Shown here: one piece after another, positions 8,339 through 16,623 of the stretch
Numbering within the stretch: the stretch's first letter is position 1
Layout of the letters: every line of letters begins with the position of its first letter
Assembly (NCBI GenBank): GCA_041855735.1
Contig: JBHAEV010000006.1
Span: 1-35,353 of the forward strand
Reading direction: 5' to 3'
Length of the DNA: 35,353 nucleotides
Source: CALALP01 sp041855735
GTDB taxonomy: Bacteria; Bacillota; Clostridia; Lachnospirales; Lachnospiraceae
Position numbers and translations under genes: made by a program
Notes under the pieces: model-generated
Seen by the model: only the letters and a program-made list of their open reading frames with translations
What the model was told of the DNA's origin: nothing
The model's database searches: none

Positions 8339-9247
8339 TCAGGTAAAATATTTCACAATTTTAATATACTCCTGTGCATGATACGGTACATAACTTCCCT
8401 TTCGAAAAGCAGCCACAAAATCCACGGTGGTATTCGGCTCCCCCACACTGAAACAGTGTAATTTATTTTCGAGATTAATGTGTTTCAAATGGGTTTCCGT
8501 TATAAAGCAGATGCCGTAATTTCGCGCCGCCAGATCCGCAGCCGCATGTATATTGGCTATTTCCAGCACAATCTTCGGCTCAAAACCCTGTGAACGAAAC
8601 AGTTTGTCCACTACATTCCTGGTTCTTTGACCCGGAAGCTGCATGATCATGTCCCGGTCTTTCAGATGTTTTAAATCAATTCTCGGATACTTCCCCCCTT
8701 CATACTCCTCCCCGAATTGTTCCAACTCATTCCCCCTGCCCATGACAAGAAGTACCTCTTCATGGGAAATGACGGTAAAATCCAGGTTTGAAAACCCGCC
8801 TCCGTAATTAAAAAACGCCAAATCAATCTCACCTTCCATCAACATATTGTAAAGTATGTCGGAATTGGCTTCCTTTACATCAATTTTCACTTTGGGATAC
8901 AGACTTCGAAAAATCGGCAGGGTTACCGGCAGCATATATGTTCCGCGCATAATCGGAAATCCGATTTTCAGAATCCCGATATTGCTTTTTATGATGTCAT
9001 TGATCTCATTATCCAACTCCTGTTTCGAATGCAGTATGGCTCTTGCATAGCTTAAGTATCGTTCTCCGATATACGTCGGAACATACCTGTTCCCGAGCCG
9101 CTTAAACAAAGGCTGTCCGATCTCCTGCTCCACATTCTGCAATGCCCTCGAAAGGGAAGGCTGTGTCAAAAAAATGCTCTCCGCTGCCCTGGATATATTA
9201 CCGTATTTTTCAATTGCCAGCATATAACTCAAATCCTTAAAATCCAT
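8339..9247 (-). CDS. LysR-family transcriptional regulator
   Basis: A 302-residue LysR-type regulator. The winged helix-turn-helix is at residues 1-60 (MDFKDLSYMLAIEKYGNISR, then FLTQPSLSRALQNVEQEIG). The remainder is the periplasmic-binding-like effector domain. AGGGGA lies a few bases before the ATG at 9247; an in-frame upstream start would add 17 residues of non-family sequence. It sits between the PrpF gene and the divergently read aconitase-family gene, the usual place for a LysR activator of both. The inducer is probably the carboxylic acid handled by these enzymes (inference). Confidence 0.93.
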   Translation of the reverse strand: MDFKDLSYMLAIEKYGNISRAAESIFLTQPSLSRALQNVEQEIGQPLFKRLGNRYVPTYIGERYLSYARAILHSKQELDNEINDIIKSNIGILKIGFPIMRGTYMLPVTLPIFRSLYPKVKIDVKEANSDILYNMLMEGEIDLAFFNYGGGFSNLDFTVISHEEVLLVMGRGNELEQFGEEYEGGKYPRIDLKHLKDRDMIMQLPGQRTRNVVDKLFRSQGFEPKIVLEIANIHAAADLAARNYGICFITETHLKHINLENKLHCFSVGEPNTTVDFVAAFRKGSYVPYHAQEYIKIVKYFT

Positions 9248-9382
9248 ATTTTCCCCTTTTTTTATTTTGCCGGGATGCCCCCTGCATACAATTGCCAAAA
9301 CCGTGAATCATCTCCACATTGCACCATACTCAGTTTAGCATGCATCATTCATATGTTCTATAGTTTTTATAAACATTATGCA

Positions 9383-9412
9383 TTAGACAAATATTTCTTC
9401 CGTTGCTATTAT
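9383..9412 (+). promoter_or_regulatory. promoter of the aconitase-family hydratase gene
   Basis: The -35 is TTAGAC (9383-9388) and the extended -10 is TGC-TATTAT (-10 at 9407-9412), with an 18-base spacer. The AT-rich sequence before the -35 (AAACATTATGCAT) resembles that before the PrpF promoter (AAAACATACAT), as expected if the same LysR protein binds both. Confidence 0.6.
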
Positions 9413-9459
9413 GTGAGTAACAAAGAAAGACAGTTCTTATCGGATGAAGGAGGTACATC

Positions 9460-11769
9460 ATGATCAAGTTATATGAGGGCGGCGTTTATCTGGTTGACCA
9501 AAATACCATCATACCCGAAAACGACACGGCAGCACTTCAGGCTCATGCGGCAAAGACCAAGAACATGAGCGGCATCAGCAAAGATTCTGCCAGAAAAGGG
9601 AGTATTACATATCGAATTCTGGAAAAACACAATACATCCGACAGCATGGAGAATCTGAAACTTCGATTTGATTCCATGGCATCTCATGATATCACATATG
9701 TCGGTGTCATACAAACGGCAAGAGCATCCGGTATGGAGCAGTTCCCGCTCCCTTATGTGCTGACCTGCTGCCACAATTCTCTCGGTGCCGTAGGCGGAAC
9801 CATCAATGATGATGATCATGTATTCGGCTTGACTGCCGCAAAAAAATACGGCGGAATCTATGTTCCTCCGCATATCGCCGTAATTCATCAATATATGAGG
9901 GAAATGCATGCCGGCTGCGGAAAAATGATACTCGGTTCCGATTCCCACACCAGATACGGTGCTCTCGGAACGATGGCAATCGGAGAGGGCGGAGGTGAAT
10001 TGGTGAAACAGCTTCTGGGAGATACCTATGATATTGCTTATCCCGGTGTCATCGCCATCTATCTGGACGGCAAACCACAGCCATTTGTCGGTCCGCAGGA
10101 TATTTCCCTCGCCATTATCAAAGCCGTGTTTAAGAACGGATATGTCAAAAACAAAATCATGGAATTCGTCGGCCCGGGTGTGAGCAGTATGACTACGGAC
10201 TATCGCAACGGGGTGGATGTTATGACCACCGAAACCACCTGCCTCTCTTCCATTTGGCGCACCGATGAGGATACCAGACAATTCCTCGAAAAACACCATC
10301 GTGCTTTTGACTACAAAGAACTCAATCCGGATGATGTCGCATATTACGACGGTTGCGTGTATTTGAATTTGTCCGAAATCCGACCGATGATCGCACTTCC
10401 GTTCCATCCTGCCAATGCATTTGAAATCAAGGAACTTTACGACAATCTGGAAGACATTTTACACCTCACGGAAGTGGAAGCGGCGAAAATTGCCGGAGAC
10501 CGTGCAGAGTTTACATTGATGGACAAGGTTACGAAAGACGGCAGGCTTCAGGTTCAGCAGGGTACCATTGCCGGATGTGCCGGCGGAAATTACACGAATA
10601 TCGTGGAAGCGGCACATATGCTTAAGGATAGAAGCATCGGCAACGGAGAATTTGCACTGTCCGTTTATCCGTCTTCCCAGCCCGTATATGTGGATCTTGA
10701 CCGTAAAGGTCTGTTGGCTGATTTAATGGATGCGGGCGCCATTATTCGAACCGCATTCTGCGGTCCGTGTTTCGGTGCCGGTGATACTCCGTCCAATAAT
10801 TCCCTTGCCATCCGACACACCACCAGAAACTTCCCGAACCGGGACGGATCCAAGCCGGGACAGGGACAGATGACCGCAGTAGCCCTTATGGATGCCAGAT
10901 CCATTGCCGCAACCGCCGCAAACCACGGACTTTTGACCTCTGCGGAGGAATACGACGTATGGGGAAAGGTTCCGGAATATCATTTCGACGACAAGTCCTA
11001 TCGTTCCCGTGTTTACAATGGCTACGGCAACCCGAAGTTTCACGAAGAAATCAAATTCGGTCCGAACATCAAGGATTGGCCGGAAATGAGCAAACTGGAG
11101 AACAATATCCTGCTGAAAGTTACATCCAAAATACTGGATGAGGTAACCACCACCGATGAACTGATTCCGTCCGGCGAAACCTCTTCTTTCCGCTCCAATC
11201 CGATCGGTCTTGCCGAATTTACTTTGTCCAGAAGAGATCCCGGATATGTTGAGCATGCCAAGGTCGTGGACAAGCTGGAGAAAGCAAGAAGAAACGGCAA
11301 TGATCCCGCAAAGCTGGCGCCGGAACTGGACCAGGTTATCCGGGTTATCCGAACAATCGACGGAAAAAGAGACATTCATTTGATGGATATCGAAATCGGC
11401 TCCACGATTTACGCCAATAAACCGGGTGACGGATCCGCAAGGGAACAGGCGGCCTCCTGCCAACGAGTGCTGGGTGCGCTTGCCAATCTGGCAAAGGAAT
11501 ATGCCACCAAACGATATCGCAGCAATTGTATCAACTGGGGCATGCTTCCGTTCCATTTAAAAGACGATCCGGACGTATTGGAAGTCGACGACTATATCTT
11601 TATTCCGGATGTTCATCATCATTTGGAGATGGTTTCGGATGATATAACGGCTTATGTGATAAAAAACAATGAGGCAAAGCCGATTCACCTCTATCTTGAG
11701 GCATTGACGCCGGAAGAAAAACAGATCATCAAGGCAGGGTGTCTGATCAACTACAATCGCAACAGATAA
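9460..11769 (+). CDS. aconitase-family hydratase (YbhJ-like)
   Basis: A 769-residue member of the aconitase superfamily, predicted to hydrate or dehydrate an aconitate-like acid using a [4Fe-4S] cluster. The three cluster cysteines are visible: Cys373 in AGCAGGNYTN, and Cys434 and Cys437 in FCGPCFGAGD. Other conserved pieces are GSDSHTRYGALGTMAIGEGG and, in the C-terminal swivel domain, SCQRVLGALANLAKEYA followed by NCINWGMLPF. The overall form fits the YbhJ branch better than AcnA, AcnB or the LeuCD type; that placement is from memory. AAGGAGG lies six bases before the ATG. The neighbours (PrpF isomerase, MatC-like permease, LysR) suggest uptake and isomerisation of a tricarboxylate. Whether it is a housekeeping aconitase cannot be excluded. 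Confidence 0.9.
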   Translation: MIKLYEGGVYLVDQNTIIPENDTAALQAHAAKTKNMSGISKDSARKGSITYRILEKHNTSDSMENLKLRFDSMASHDITYVGVIQTARASGMEQFPLPYVLTCCHNSLGAVGGTINDDDHVFGLTAAKKYGGIYVPPHIAVIHQYMREMHAGCGKMILGSDSHTRYGALGTMAIGEGGGELVKQLLGDTYDIAYPGVIAIYLDGKPQPFVGPQDISLAIIKAVFKNGYVKNKIMEFVGPGVSSMTTDYRNGVDVMTTETTCLSSIWRTDEDTRQFLEKHHRAFDYKELNPDDVAYYDGCVYLNLSEIRPMIALPFHPANAFEIKELYDNLEDILHLTEVEAAKIAGDRAEFTLMDKVTKDGRLQVQQGTIAGCAGGNYTNIVEAAHMLKDRSIGNGEFALSVYPSSQPVYVDLDRKGLLADLMDAGAIIRTAFCGPCFGAGDTPSNNSLAIRHTTRNFPNRDGSKPGQGQMTAVALMDARSIAATAANHGLLTSAEEYDVWGKVPEYHFDDKSYRSRVYNGYGNPKFHEEIKFGPNIKDWPEMSKLENNILLKVTSKILDEVTTTDELIPSGETSSFRSNPIGLAEFTLSRRDPGYVEHAKVVDKLEKARRNGNDPAKLAPELDQVIRVIRTIDGKRDIHLMDIEIGSTIYANKPGDGSAREQAASCQRVLGALANLAKEYATKRYRSNCINWGMLPFHLKDDPDVLEVDDYIFIPDVHHHLEMVSDDITAYVIKNNEAKPIHLYLEALTPEEKQIIKAGCLINYNRNR

Positions 11770-11805
11770 CAACGGGCAAACCGCTTGCAACGGAATAAAC
11801 CGGCA

Positions 11806-11848
11806 AACAGGGACGTTATCAGACCGATAGCGTCCCTGTTCGTTTTCC
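11806..11848 (+). terminator. terminator after the hydratase gene
   Basis: A 10-bp stem (AACAGGGACG, 11806-11815, with CGTCCCTGTT, 11831-11840) is followed by CGTTTTCC on the plus strand. It also lies between two convergent genes. Confidence 0.8.
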
Positions 11849-11887
11849 ATTTTTATGGCGGCAGCTTCTCTGTACCGTTTTTAACAT

Positions 11888-12982
11888 TTACTTCAATATT
11901 ACTTGAATATCCATAACATTCTCCCAGTTGAATTCTTTCAATGCCTCCATAAGCCGCTCATTCTCCGTTTCGCTCTTTACCGCAATTCGATAAAACCCGT
12001 TTGTAAGTCCGCGATAATCAAAGCAATCCCGAATGATGATTCCTTTTTCCAGCAATCGCTCATACAAGTCCAAATCCGGGTCGTTTGTCTGAAAAAACAA
12101 ATAGTTCGCCTTTGACGAAAACACCGTAAATCCGCATTCTTTCAGCGCTTTCTTCAGTTTCTCACGCTGTACTTCCAAATGTGCATGATCCACGAAATTC
12201 GTAAAGTCCATATCAGAAATATATTCCAGCGCCGCCATCCCCAAAGATGAAATATTCCAGCTCGGTGTCAATTCCCGCAGTCTTTCCATAATGTATGCAT
12301 TTTTCGTCAGAAGCATCCCGAGCCTCAGCCCCGGAATGCAAAACAATTTCGTAAAAGAGCGAAGAATCACCAGATTTTGATATTTCCCAAGCTCCGAAAG
12401 ATAGGAATACCGCTCTCCCCTTTTCACGAAATCCAAAAAACATTCATCCAGACACAAGATGATGTTTTTCTCGGCACATTGATCCAGAATCTCGTCCAGC
12501 AATGTATTGTCCGTGAGCAAACCGGTCGGATTGTTCGGATTGCAAATGATGGCAAGGTCAATCCCCTCATCCAGAGCCTCCATATACTCTCTGCCTAGCT
12601 CCATCCTCTCGTTCAGGGAAACAAAACGAATTTTCGAGCCGAGCACCGATTTCACCGCCCTCTCGTATTCACTGAAACTCGGAGAAATCAAAAGCGCATG
12701 AATCGGTCTGGAAAAGCAAAGCACCAATTTGTAAAGCAGATCCGCCGCACCGTTCCCGATGTGCAAATATTCCGGCAATACGCCGAGCCCGGATGCAATT
12801 TTTGATTTTATACCGCTGATATCCGAACTCGGATAATGCTCCATCAGCCGAAGATTCCGACGAATCTCTTCCCCCAGTTCCTCTTTTAGCCCGTTCGGGT
12901 GAAGATTTGCGGAAAAATCGATGAATTCCTCCGGATCTTTCCCGAAACTTTTTGAAATCTGAATCAGTTTCCCCCCATGCAT
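11888..12982 (-). CDS. cobD: threonine-phosphate decarboxylase CobD
   Basis: PLP enzyme that decarboxylates L-threonine O-3-phosphate to (R)-1-amino-2-propanol phosphate, the linker CbiB attaches to cobyric acid. The 364-residue protein starts MHGGKL and has FSANLHPNG, then IICNPNNPTGLLT, LCLDECFLDF and the PLP-lysine motif SFTKLFCIPGLRLG. This pattern separates CobD from histidinol-phosphate aminotransferase, its nearest relative. AAGGTGAT lies just before the ATG. No other B12 gene adjoins it: the hydratase gene converges on one side and the broken toxin-antitoxin pair lies on the other. This suggests the cob genes were once closer together. Confidence 0.93.
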   Translation of the reverse strand: MHGGKLIQISKSFGKDPEEFIDFSANLHPNGLKEELGEEIRRNLRLMEHYPSSDISGIKSKIASGLGVLPEYLHIGNGAADLLYKLVLCFSRPIHALLISPSFSEYERAVKSVLGSKIRFVSLNERMELGREYMEALDEGIDLAIICNPNNPTGLLTDNTLLDEILDQCAEKNIILCLDECFLDFVKRGERYSYLSELGKYQNLVILRSFTKLFCIPGLRLGMLLTKNAYIMERLRELTPSWNISSLGMAALEYISDMDFTNFVDHAHLEVQREKLKKALKECGFTVFSSKANYLFFQTNDPDLDLYERLLEKGIIIRDCFDYRGLTNGFYRIAVKSETENERLMEALKEFNWENVMDIQVILK

Positions 12983-13073
12983 ATCACCTTACACTCCCTT
13001 GTATCGTCCATTTTAACACCGTCAAATCCGTTTGATTTTCCGGTTTATCCCTGGTTCAATGTGGTTTTTAAAC

Positions 13074-13512
13074 TCAAATTTGCTTTCTATTTTCCTTTTT
13101 CTTTAAGGTCGCAACTGAGAAATCTAAAATGCGTTCTTTCCTGTCAGTCAGCATCGTCATATAAAACTTTCTTTGGAGATCACTGATAAGCGGGGTATGA
13201 TCGACGATCTCTTTTATCCTTTCCATGTCGATCCGGGGAATAATGCGTTTTAATGCGCGATTACAGTCCTCTTACCGTATAAATCCCAATCAAGGTTTTC
13301 TGAACCGGAATACCGATGCTCTCATAAATCCGACAGCCCAGATACTCGGAAAAACAACTGTTGCTGTAGCTCATGTCTTTATTCAGCTTTGCCTGCGGCG
13401 GGAACTTAAGCATATGCTGTTCGCCTTCGTAAATCACGGAGATTTTGTTCCCATTTGCCCCCGCATAGGTCTTTTTCCGTTTTTTCAGGTTTGTAAAATC
13501 TATGATACCCAT
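13074..13512 (-). pseudogene. HipA/CtkA-like toxin kinase with internal deletion
   Basis: Only the two ends of a HipA-type serine/threonine kinase remain. The N-terminal 83 residues start MGIIDFTNLKKRKKTYAGAN, with MLKFPP and SCFSEYLGCRIYESIGIPVQ, and stop at 13261. A second frame, shifted by one base, then reads from 13259 to the TGA at 13074. It encodes ALKRIIPRIDMERIKEIVD and SDLQRKFYMTML, the typical C-terminus. The kinase core between them is missing. The junction lies near 13258-13270. The kinase cannot be functional. It follows the XRE gene by 4 bp, the usual antitoxin-toxin order. Confidence 0.85.
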
Positions 13513-13516
13513 ACCG

Positions 13517-13966
13517 TCACGTCCTTTCCAGTCTTAAATACTTCTCCCGCAGATACCATGCCTGTTCCGGATTGATGATCTGATTGACCTCAGCGTTATT
13601 AATATCCGTCTGAAGATTACAGTAATCACAATCCCAGCGGAGATAAGGTTCGCCGCGGTCCATCTTCTTCCAGGCATCCTTCATGGCAGCAATTGATTCC
13701 ACAAGAAATGGCGGCAAGCCGTGTTCCAGATAGGACTTATCTTTTGGAAGGCCGGTTGCGCTTTCATGGGGTGAGGACAGTTCCATAATCTCCTCCATCG
13801 TACAGTCCAACGCCTTCGCAAGCTGCTGAACTGTTCTGGCAGAGCAGCGCTCAATCTCGCTCCGTCCCGCACATATATCCATGATCGTAGTCTTTGGCAC
13901 ACCACTTATTTTGGAAAGATAGTATTTTGTAATCTGACGCTGATCCAGCAGGGTCTGTAAGTCCAT
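13517..13966 (-). CDS. XRE-family regulator, probable antitoxin of the broken HipA pair
   Basis: A 149-residue DNA-binding protein with an N-terminal Cro/CI-type helix-turn-helix (YYLSKISGVPKTTIMDICAG, then TVQQLAKALDC). The C-terminal half contains the segment WDCDYCNLQTDINNAEVNQI. GGAGGTGACGAT precedes the ATG at 13966; a longer in-frame start upstream overlaps the promoter and is not used. With the HipA-like remnant downstream it forms a degenerate toxin-antitoxin module. The antitoxin frame is intact, which is safe once the toxin is lost. It probably represses its own promoter. Confidence 0.85.
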   Translation of the reverse strand: MDLQTLLDQRQITKYYLSKISGVPKTTIMDICAGRSEIERCSARTVQQLAKALDCTMEEIMELSSPHESATGLPKDKSYLEHGLPPFLVESIAAMKDAWKKMDRGEPYLRWDCDYCNLQTDINNAEVNQIINPEQAWYLREKYLRLERT

Positions 13967-13994
13967 ATCGTCACCTCCTATTTTGTTCTCTTTC

Positions 13995-14023
13995 ATTATA
14001 TCGGTATGCCGACCCAATGTCAA
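13995..14023 (-). promoter_or_regulatory. consensus promoter and likely operator of the XRE antitoxin
   Basis: The -35 is TTGACA (14023-14018) and the -10 is TATAAT (14000-13995), with a 17-base spacer. An imperfect inverted repeat, TCGG-CATA-CCGA, fills the spacer, a natural place for autorepression by the XRE protein. Confidence 0.85.
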
Positions 14024-14128
14024 TAGAACAGGGAGGTAAACTGTCTCGAACCAAAATTACAATGCTCCGCTTTTTTTCAAATACACCGGTGCATCTGTCT
14101 TATTTGAGCCTTTATTATGGGCTATTTT

Positions 14129-14893
14129 TTATAACTTATTTGACTCCTTTGCCTTGCGAAACTCATGGGAAAAATGTCTGTCATACAGTCTGGAACATTC
14201 GTAATTCTCCCCCAGAAAATTCCCCACCAAAAGCAATGCGGTTTTATGGATTCCCGCTTCTTTTGCTCTTTGTGCGATATTGGACAGTTCTCCCCTTATC
14301 TGTTTTTCATCCGGCCAGCTTGCCTTAAATACGACAGCCGCCGGCGTATCTTTCGGGTAGGCGCTCATCAATCTCTCACACAGTTCCTCCAGTTTTCCGG
14401 CACTCAAAAACAGCACCATGCTCGTATTCGCCTTTGCCAATTCCTCAATCCGCTCTTTCGGCGGAACCTTGGTTCTTCCCTCCAGTCTGCTGATAATCAG
14501 ACTTTGGCTCACACCCGGCAATGTATACTCCATGCCAAGGCTTGCCGCCGCCGCAAGAAACGAACTCACTCCCGGCACGATTTCATACGAAATCCCCAGC
14601 TCTTTCAGCCTGTCCATCTGCTCCCGGTGCGCACCGTACAAGGACGGATCTCCGGTATGCACTCTGGCAGTCATCTCCCCCCGACTCTCCGCCTCCTGCA
14701 TCAGCGCAATCACTTCCTCCAGGGTCATCACGGCGGAATTGTATATTTTTGCCTCCGCCTTGCAGGAGCTCAGCACTTCTTTATTCACCAGAGAGCCGGC
14801 ATAGATGATGACATCCGCACGGTCAATGATTTCTTTCCCTTTTACAGTCAGCAACTTCGGATCTCCGGGACCCGCTCCGATAAAATATACCAT
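14129..14893 (-). CDS. cbiF: cobalt-precorrin-4 C11-methyltransferase CbiF
   Basis: SAM-dependent methylation of cobalt-precorrin-4 at C11. The 254-residue protein has the tetrapyrrole-methylase layout: FIGAGPGDPKLLTVKG at the N-terminus, IYAGSLV, the glycine-rich VHTGDPSLYGA loop, EIVPGVSSFLAAAA, then SRLEGRTKVPP, which marks CbiF/CobM. The ATG at 14893 is preferred because AAGGAG lies five bases upstream; a GTG six bases earlier is the alternative. It starts 2 bp after tdk and is the last gene of the long minus-strand run. I see only a weak hairpin (AGCC/GGCT near 14108-14124) after it. Confidence 0.95.
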   Translation of the reverse strand: MVYFIGAGPGDPKLLTVKGKEIIDRADVIIYAGSLVNKEVLSSCKAEAKIYNSAVMTLEEVIALMQEAESRGEMTARVHTGDPSLYGAHREQMDRLKELGISYEIVPGVSSFLAAAASLGMEYTLPGVSQSLIISRLEGRTKVPPKERIEELAKANTSMVLFLSAGKLEELCERLMSAYPKDTPAAVVFKASWPDEKQIRGELSNIAQRAKEAGIHKTALLLVGNFLGENYECSRLYDRHFSHEFRKAKESNKL

Positions 14894-14895
14894 AC

Positions 14896-15501
14896 TCACT
14901 CCTTATGTTCTTTCAAAGCCCGATGATAGCATTTCCCGCAAACCTGCATGTACTTTGTGGAACCGGTCTCAATCACGGTGGTGTCCTCTCCCTCGGTCAG
15001 AAGCTTTCCGTCGGTATAGAGCAAGTGGAAAATGGCCTTTCGGTCGCTGCACATTTCGCATATTGTCTTGATTTCCTCGATATTGCAGGCATGGGCAATG
15101 AGCCGGGCACTCCCCTCAAACGGCCTGCCGAGGAAATCGATTTTCAGACCGTAGCAAATCACAAGCTTGTCGTATTCATATGCCAGACGGGACAGTTCCA
15201 CCGCCTGTTCACCCGTGAAAAACTGCGATTCATCGGTCAGAATCACATCGATTTTTCTGCCGGTTTTCCTTTCATTTTCCAGTACCAGCTCCAGTATACT
15301 CTCCGTTCTTTTGACCACCTCCGTTTTGATGCTCAGCTGTGCGCTCAATCTGGTACGAATCACTCCCACATCCCTTGTGTCCACATCCGGTTTGAGAATA
15401 AATACTTTTTTATGATAGGTTGTATAATTGTAATTCACTCCCAGCAGATTCAGTGACTTTCCGGAATTCATGGTTCCGTAACGATAAATCAGTTTTCCCA
15501 T
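14896..15501 (-). CDS. tdk: thymidine kinase
   Basis: ATP-dependent phosphorylation of thymidine in the pyrimidine salvage pathway. The 201-residue protein begins MGKLIYRYGTMNSGKSLNLL with its P-loop. It has the conserved DVILTDESQFF and the FLGRPFEGSARLIAHA lid region, plus a zinc-type CEMC motif followed by CGKC near the C-terminus. This is the type II (TK1-like) family, not the viral type. AAGGAAAAGGGAA precedes the ATG at 15501. It lies between cbiB and cbiF in the B12 run, with no functional tie to cobalamin evident. A 42-bp direct repeat lies upstream. Confidence 0.95.
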   Translation of the reverse strand: MGKLIYRYGTMNSGKSLNLLGVNYNYTTYHKKVFILKPDVDTRDVGVIRTRLSAQLSIKTEVVKRTESILELVLENERKTGRKIDVILTDESQFFTGEQAVELSRLAYEYDKLVICYGLKIDFLGRPFEGSARLIAHACNIEEIKTICEMCSDRKAIFHLLYTDGKLLTEGEDTTVIETGSTKYMQVCGKCYHRALKEHKE

Positions 15502-15548
15502 TTCCCTTTTCCTTTGTGCTTCCAAATTTACAACTCAGCAAGATTTCT

Positions 15549-15628
15549 TGATGCATCCGTTTCCGGTATCGCAGATTTCGGCTTTTTTCATGATGCATCC
15601 GTTTCCGATATCGAAGATTTCGGCTTTT
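15549..15628 (-). repeat. two direct copies of a 42-bp unit between cbiB and tdk
   Basis: Units start at 15550 and 15592. The first 37 bases agree at 35 positions; the last five diverge. Each begins GATGCATCCGTTTCCG. The repeat ends two bases from the cbiB stop codon. On the minus strand two tiny frames overlap as ATGA and end in the repeat; I do not call them genes. Confidence 0.85.
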
Positions 15629-15630
15629 CC

Positions 15631-16602
15631 TCAATAAAACCATGCATTACCCCAAAAACCGAATGCCGACAGAACACACAGCGCCAGCAGATATGCGATT
15701 TCATTCAATCGATTCGCACGACGAATATCATCCACCTCGATTTCTTGAAGCGCATCCCCGATATAGGGCTTTCTCACCAATTTTCCGAAATAATAGGCCT
15801 CCCCCAGTAAACGGATCCCCAGTGCTCCGGCACAAACCGCTTCGGTCTGCCCCGAATTCGGACTGGAGGACAAAAAACGATCCCGTAAGAAAATCCTGAC
15901 GGCATTTCGAAAACGAAATCCGAACTGGGAAGCCGCAATCATCAAAAGAGCGGAAATTCTCGCCGGAAGAAAATTTGCCGCGTCATCAACCTTTGCGGCA
16001 ACAAATCCGAAATCTCTATATTTCTCGTTTTTATATCCGACCATCGAATCCATGGTGTTGACGGCCTTGTAAACCGCTCCGCCGAGGAATCCGAAACAGG
16101 CCATATACAGAAGCGGGGCAATCACACCGTCGGAGAAATTCTCCGCCACCGTCTCGACTGCCGCCCGGATCACTCCCTGTCGGTCCAGATTCTGCACATC
16201 CCGACCGACAATTCTCCCCACGGCGTTTCTCGCCGATTCCAGATCCGCCTTTTCCAGCGCTTCCCATACTCTCAGACTTTCCGTTTTCAGGCTTTTTGCC
16301 GCCAGCATGAAGCTCATGGCAAATGCCCTCAGACCGATGCGAACCGCCATCGGGAAAAAAAACAGTATTTTTTCCAATGCCCCTCCGATCAGAACCGTCG
16401 ATGCAATCATGACAATAACCAAAACGAAACCGCCCGCTTTTTGATGCGATTCCCCGCACACTTTTCGAATCTGCCTCTCGAACCACGCAATCATGCTTCC
16501 CATCATCACAATCGGATGGGGGAGAAAGGACGGATCACCGATGCACCGATCGATTGCAACCGCAAGAAGCAGACTTAGAATTTGCTCTTTATATCCTATC
16601 AT
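15631..16602 (-). CDS. cbiB: adenosylcobinamide-phosphate synthase CbiB
   Basis: Integral membrane enzyme that joins aminopropanol phosphate (from CobD) to adenosylcobyric acid. The 323-residue protein starts with LLAVAIDRCIGDPSFLPHPI, the family signature, followed by GSMIAWFER. It also contains RDVQNLDRQGVIRAAVETVAEN, cut here for brevity, then DGVIAPLLY and VNTMDSMVGY. Several hydrophobic helices are visible. The start at 16602 has only a weak ribosome site. It is 21 bp after cobS. In Firmicutes the gene is often named cobD, which here would clash with the decarboxylase. Confidence 0.95.
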   Translation of the reverse strand: MIGYKEQILSLLLAVAIDRCIGDPSFLPHPIVMMGSMIAWFERQIRKVCGESHQKAGGFVLVIVMIASTVLIGGALEKILFFFPMAVRIGLRAFAMSFMLAAKSLKTESLRVWEALEKADLESARNAVGRIVGRDVQNLDRQGVIRAAVETVAENFSDGVIAPLLYMACFGFLGGAVYKAVNTMDSMVGYKNEKYRDFGFVAAKVDDAANFLPARISALLMIAASQFGFRFRNAVRIFLRDRFLSSSPNSGQTEAVCAGALGIRLLGEAYYFGKLVRKPYIGDALQEIEVDDIRRANRLNEIAYLLALCVLSAFGFWGNAWFY

Positions 16603-16623
16603 CCAAACAACCCGCCTACAATA

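Noticed and set aside
9469..10407. Long minus-strand open frame opposite the hydratase gene
   Set aside because: It lies entirely within a well-conserved aconitase-family gene on the other strand and has no family features.
15520..15645. Two tiny minus-strand peptides (about 18-19 residues) linked by ATGA within the 42-bp repeat
   Set aside because: They arise from the repeat phase, lack convincing ribosome sites and match nothing I recognise.
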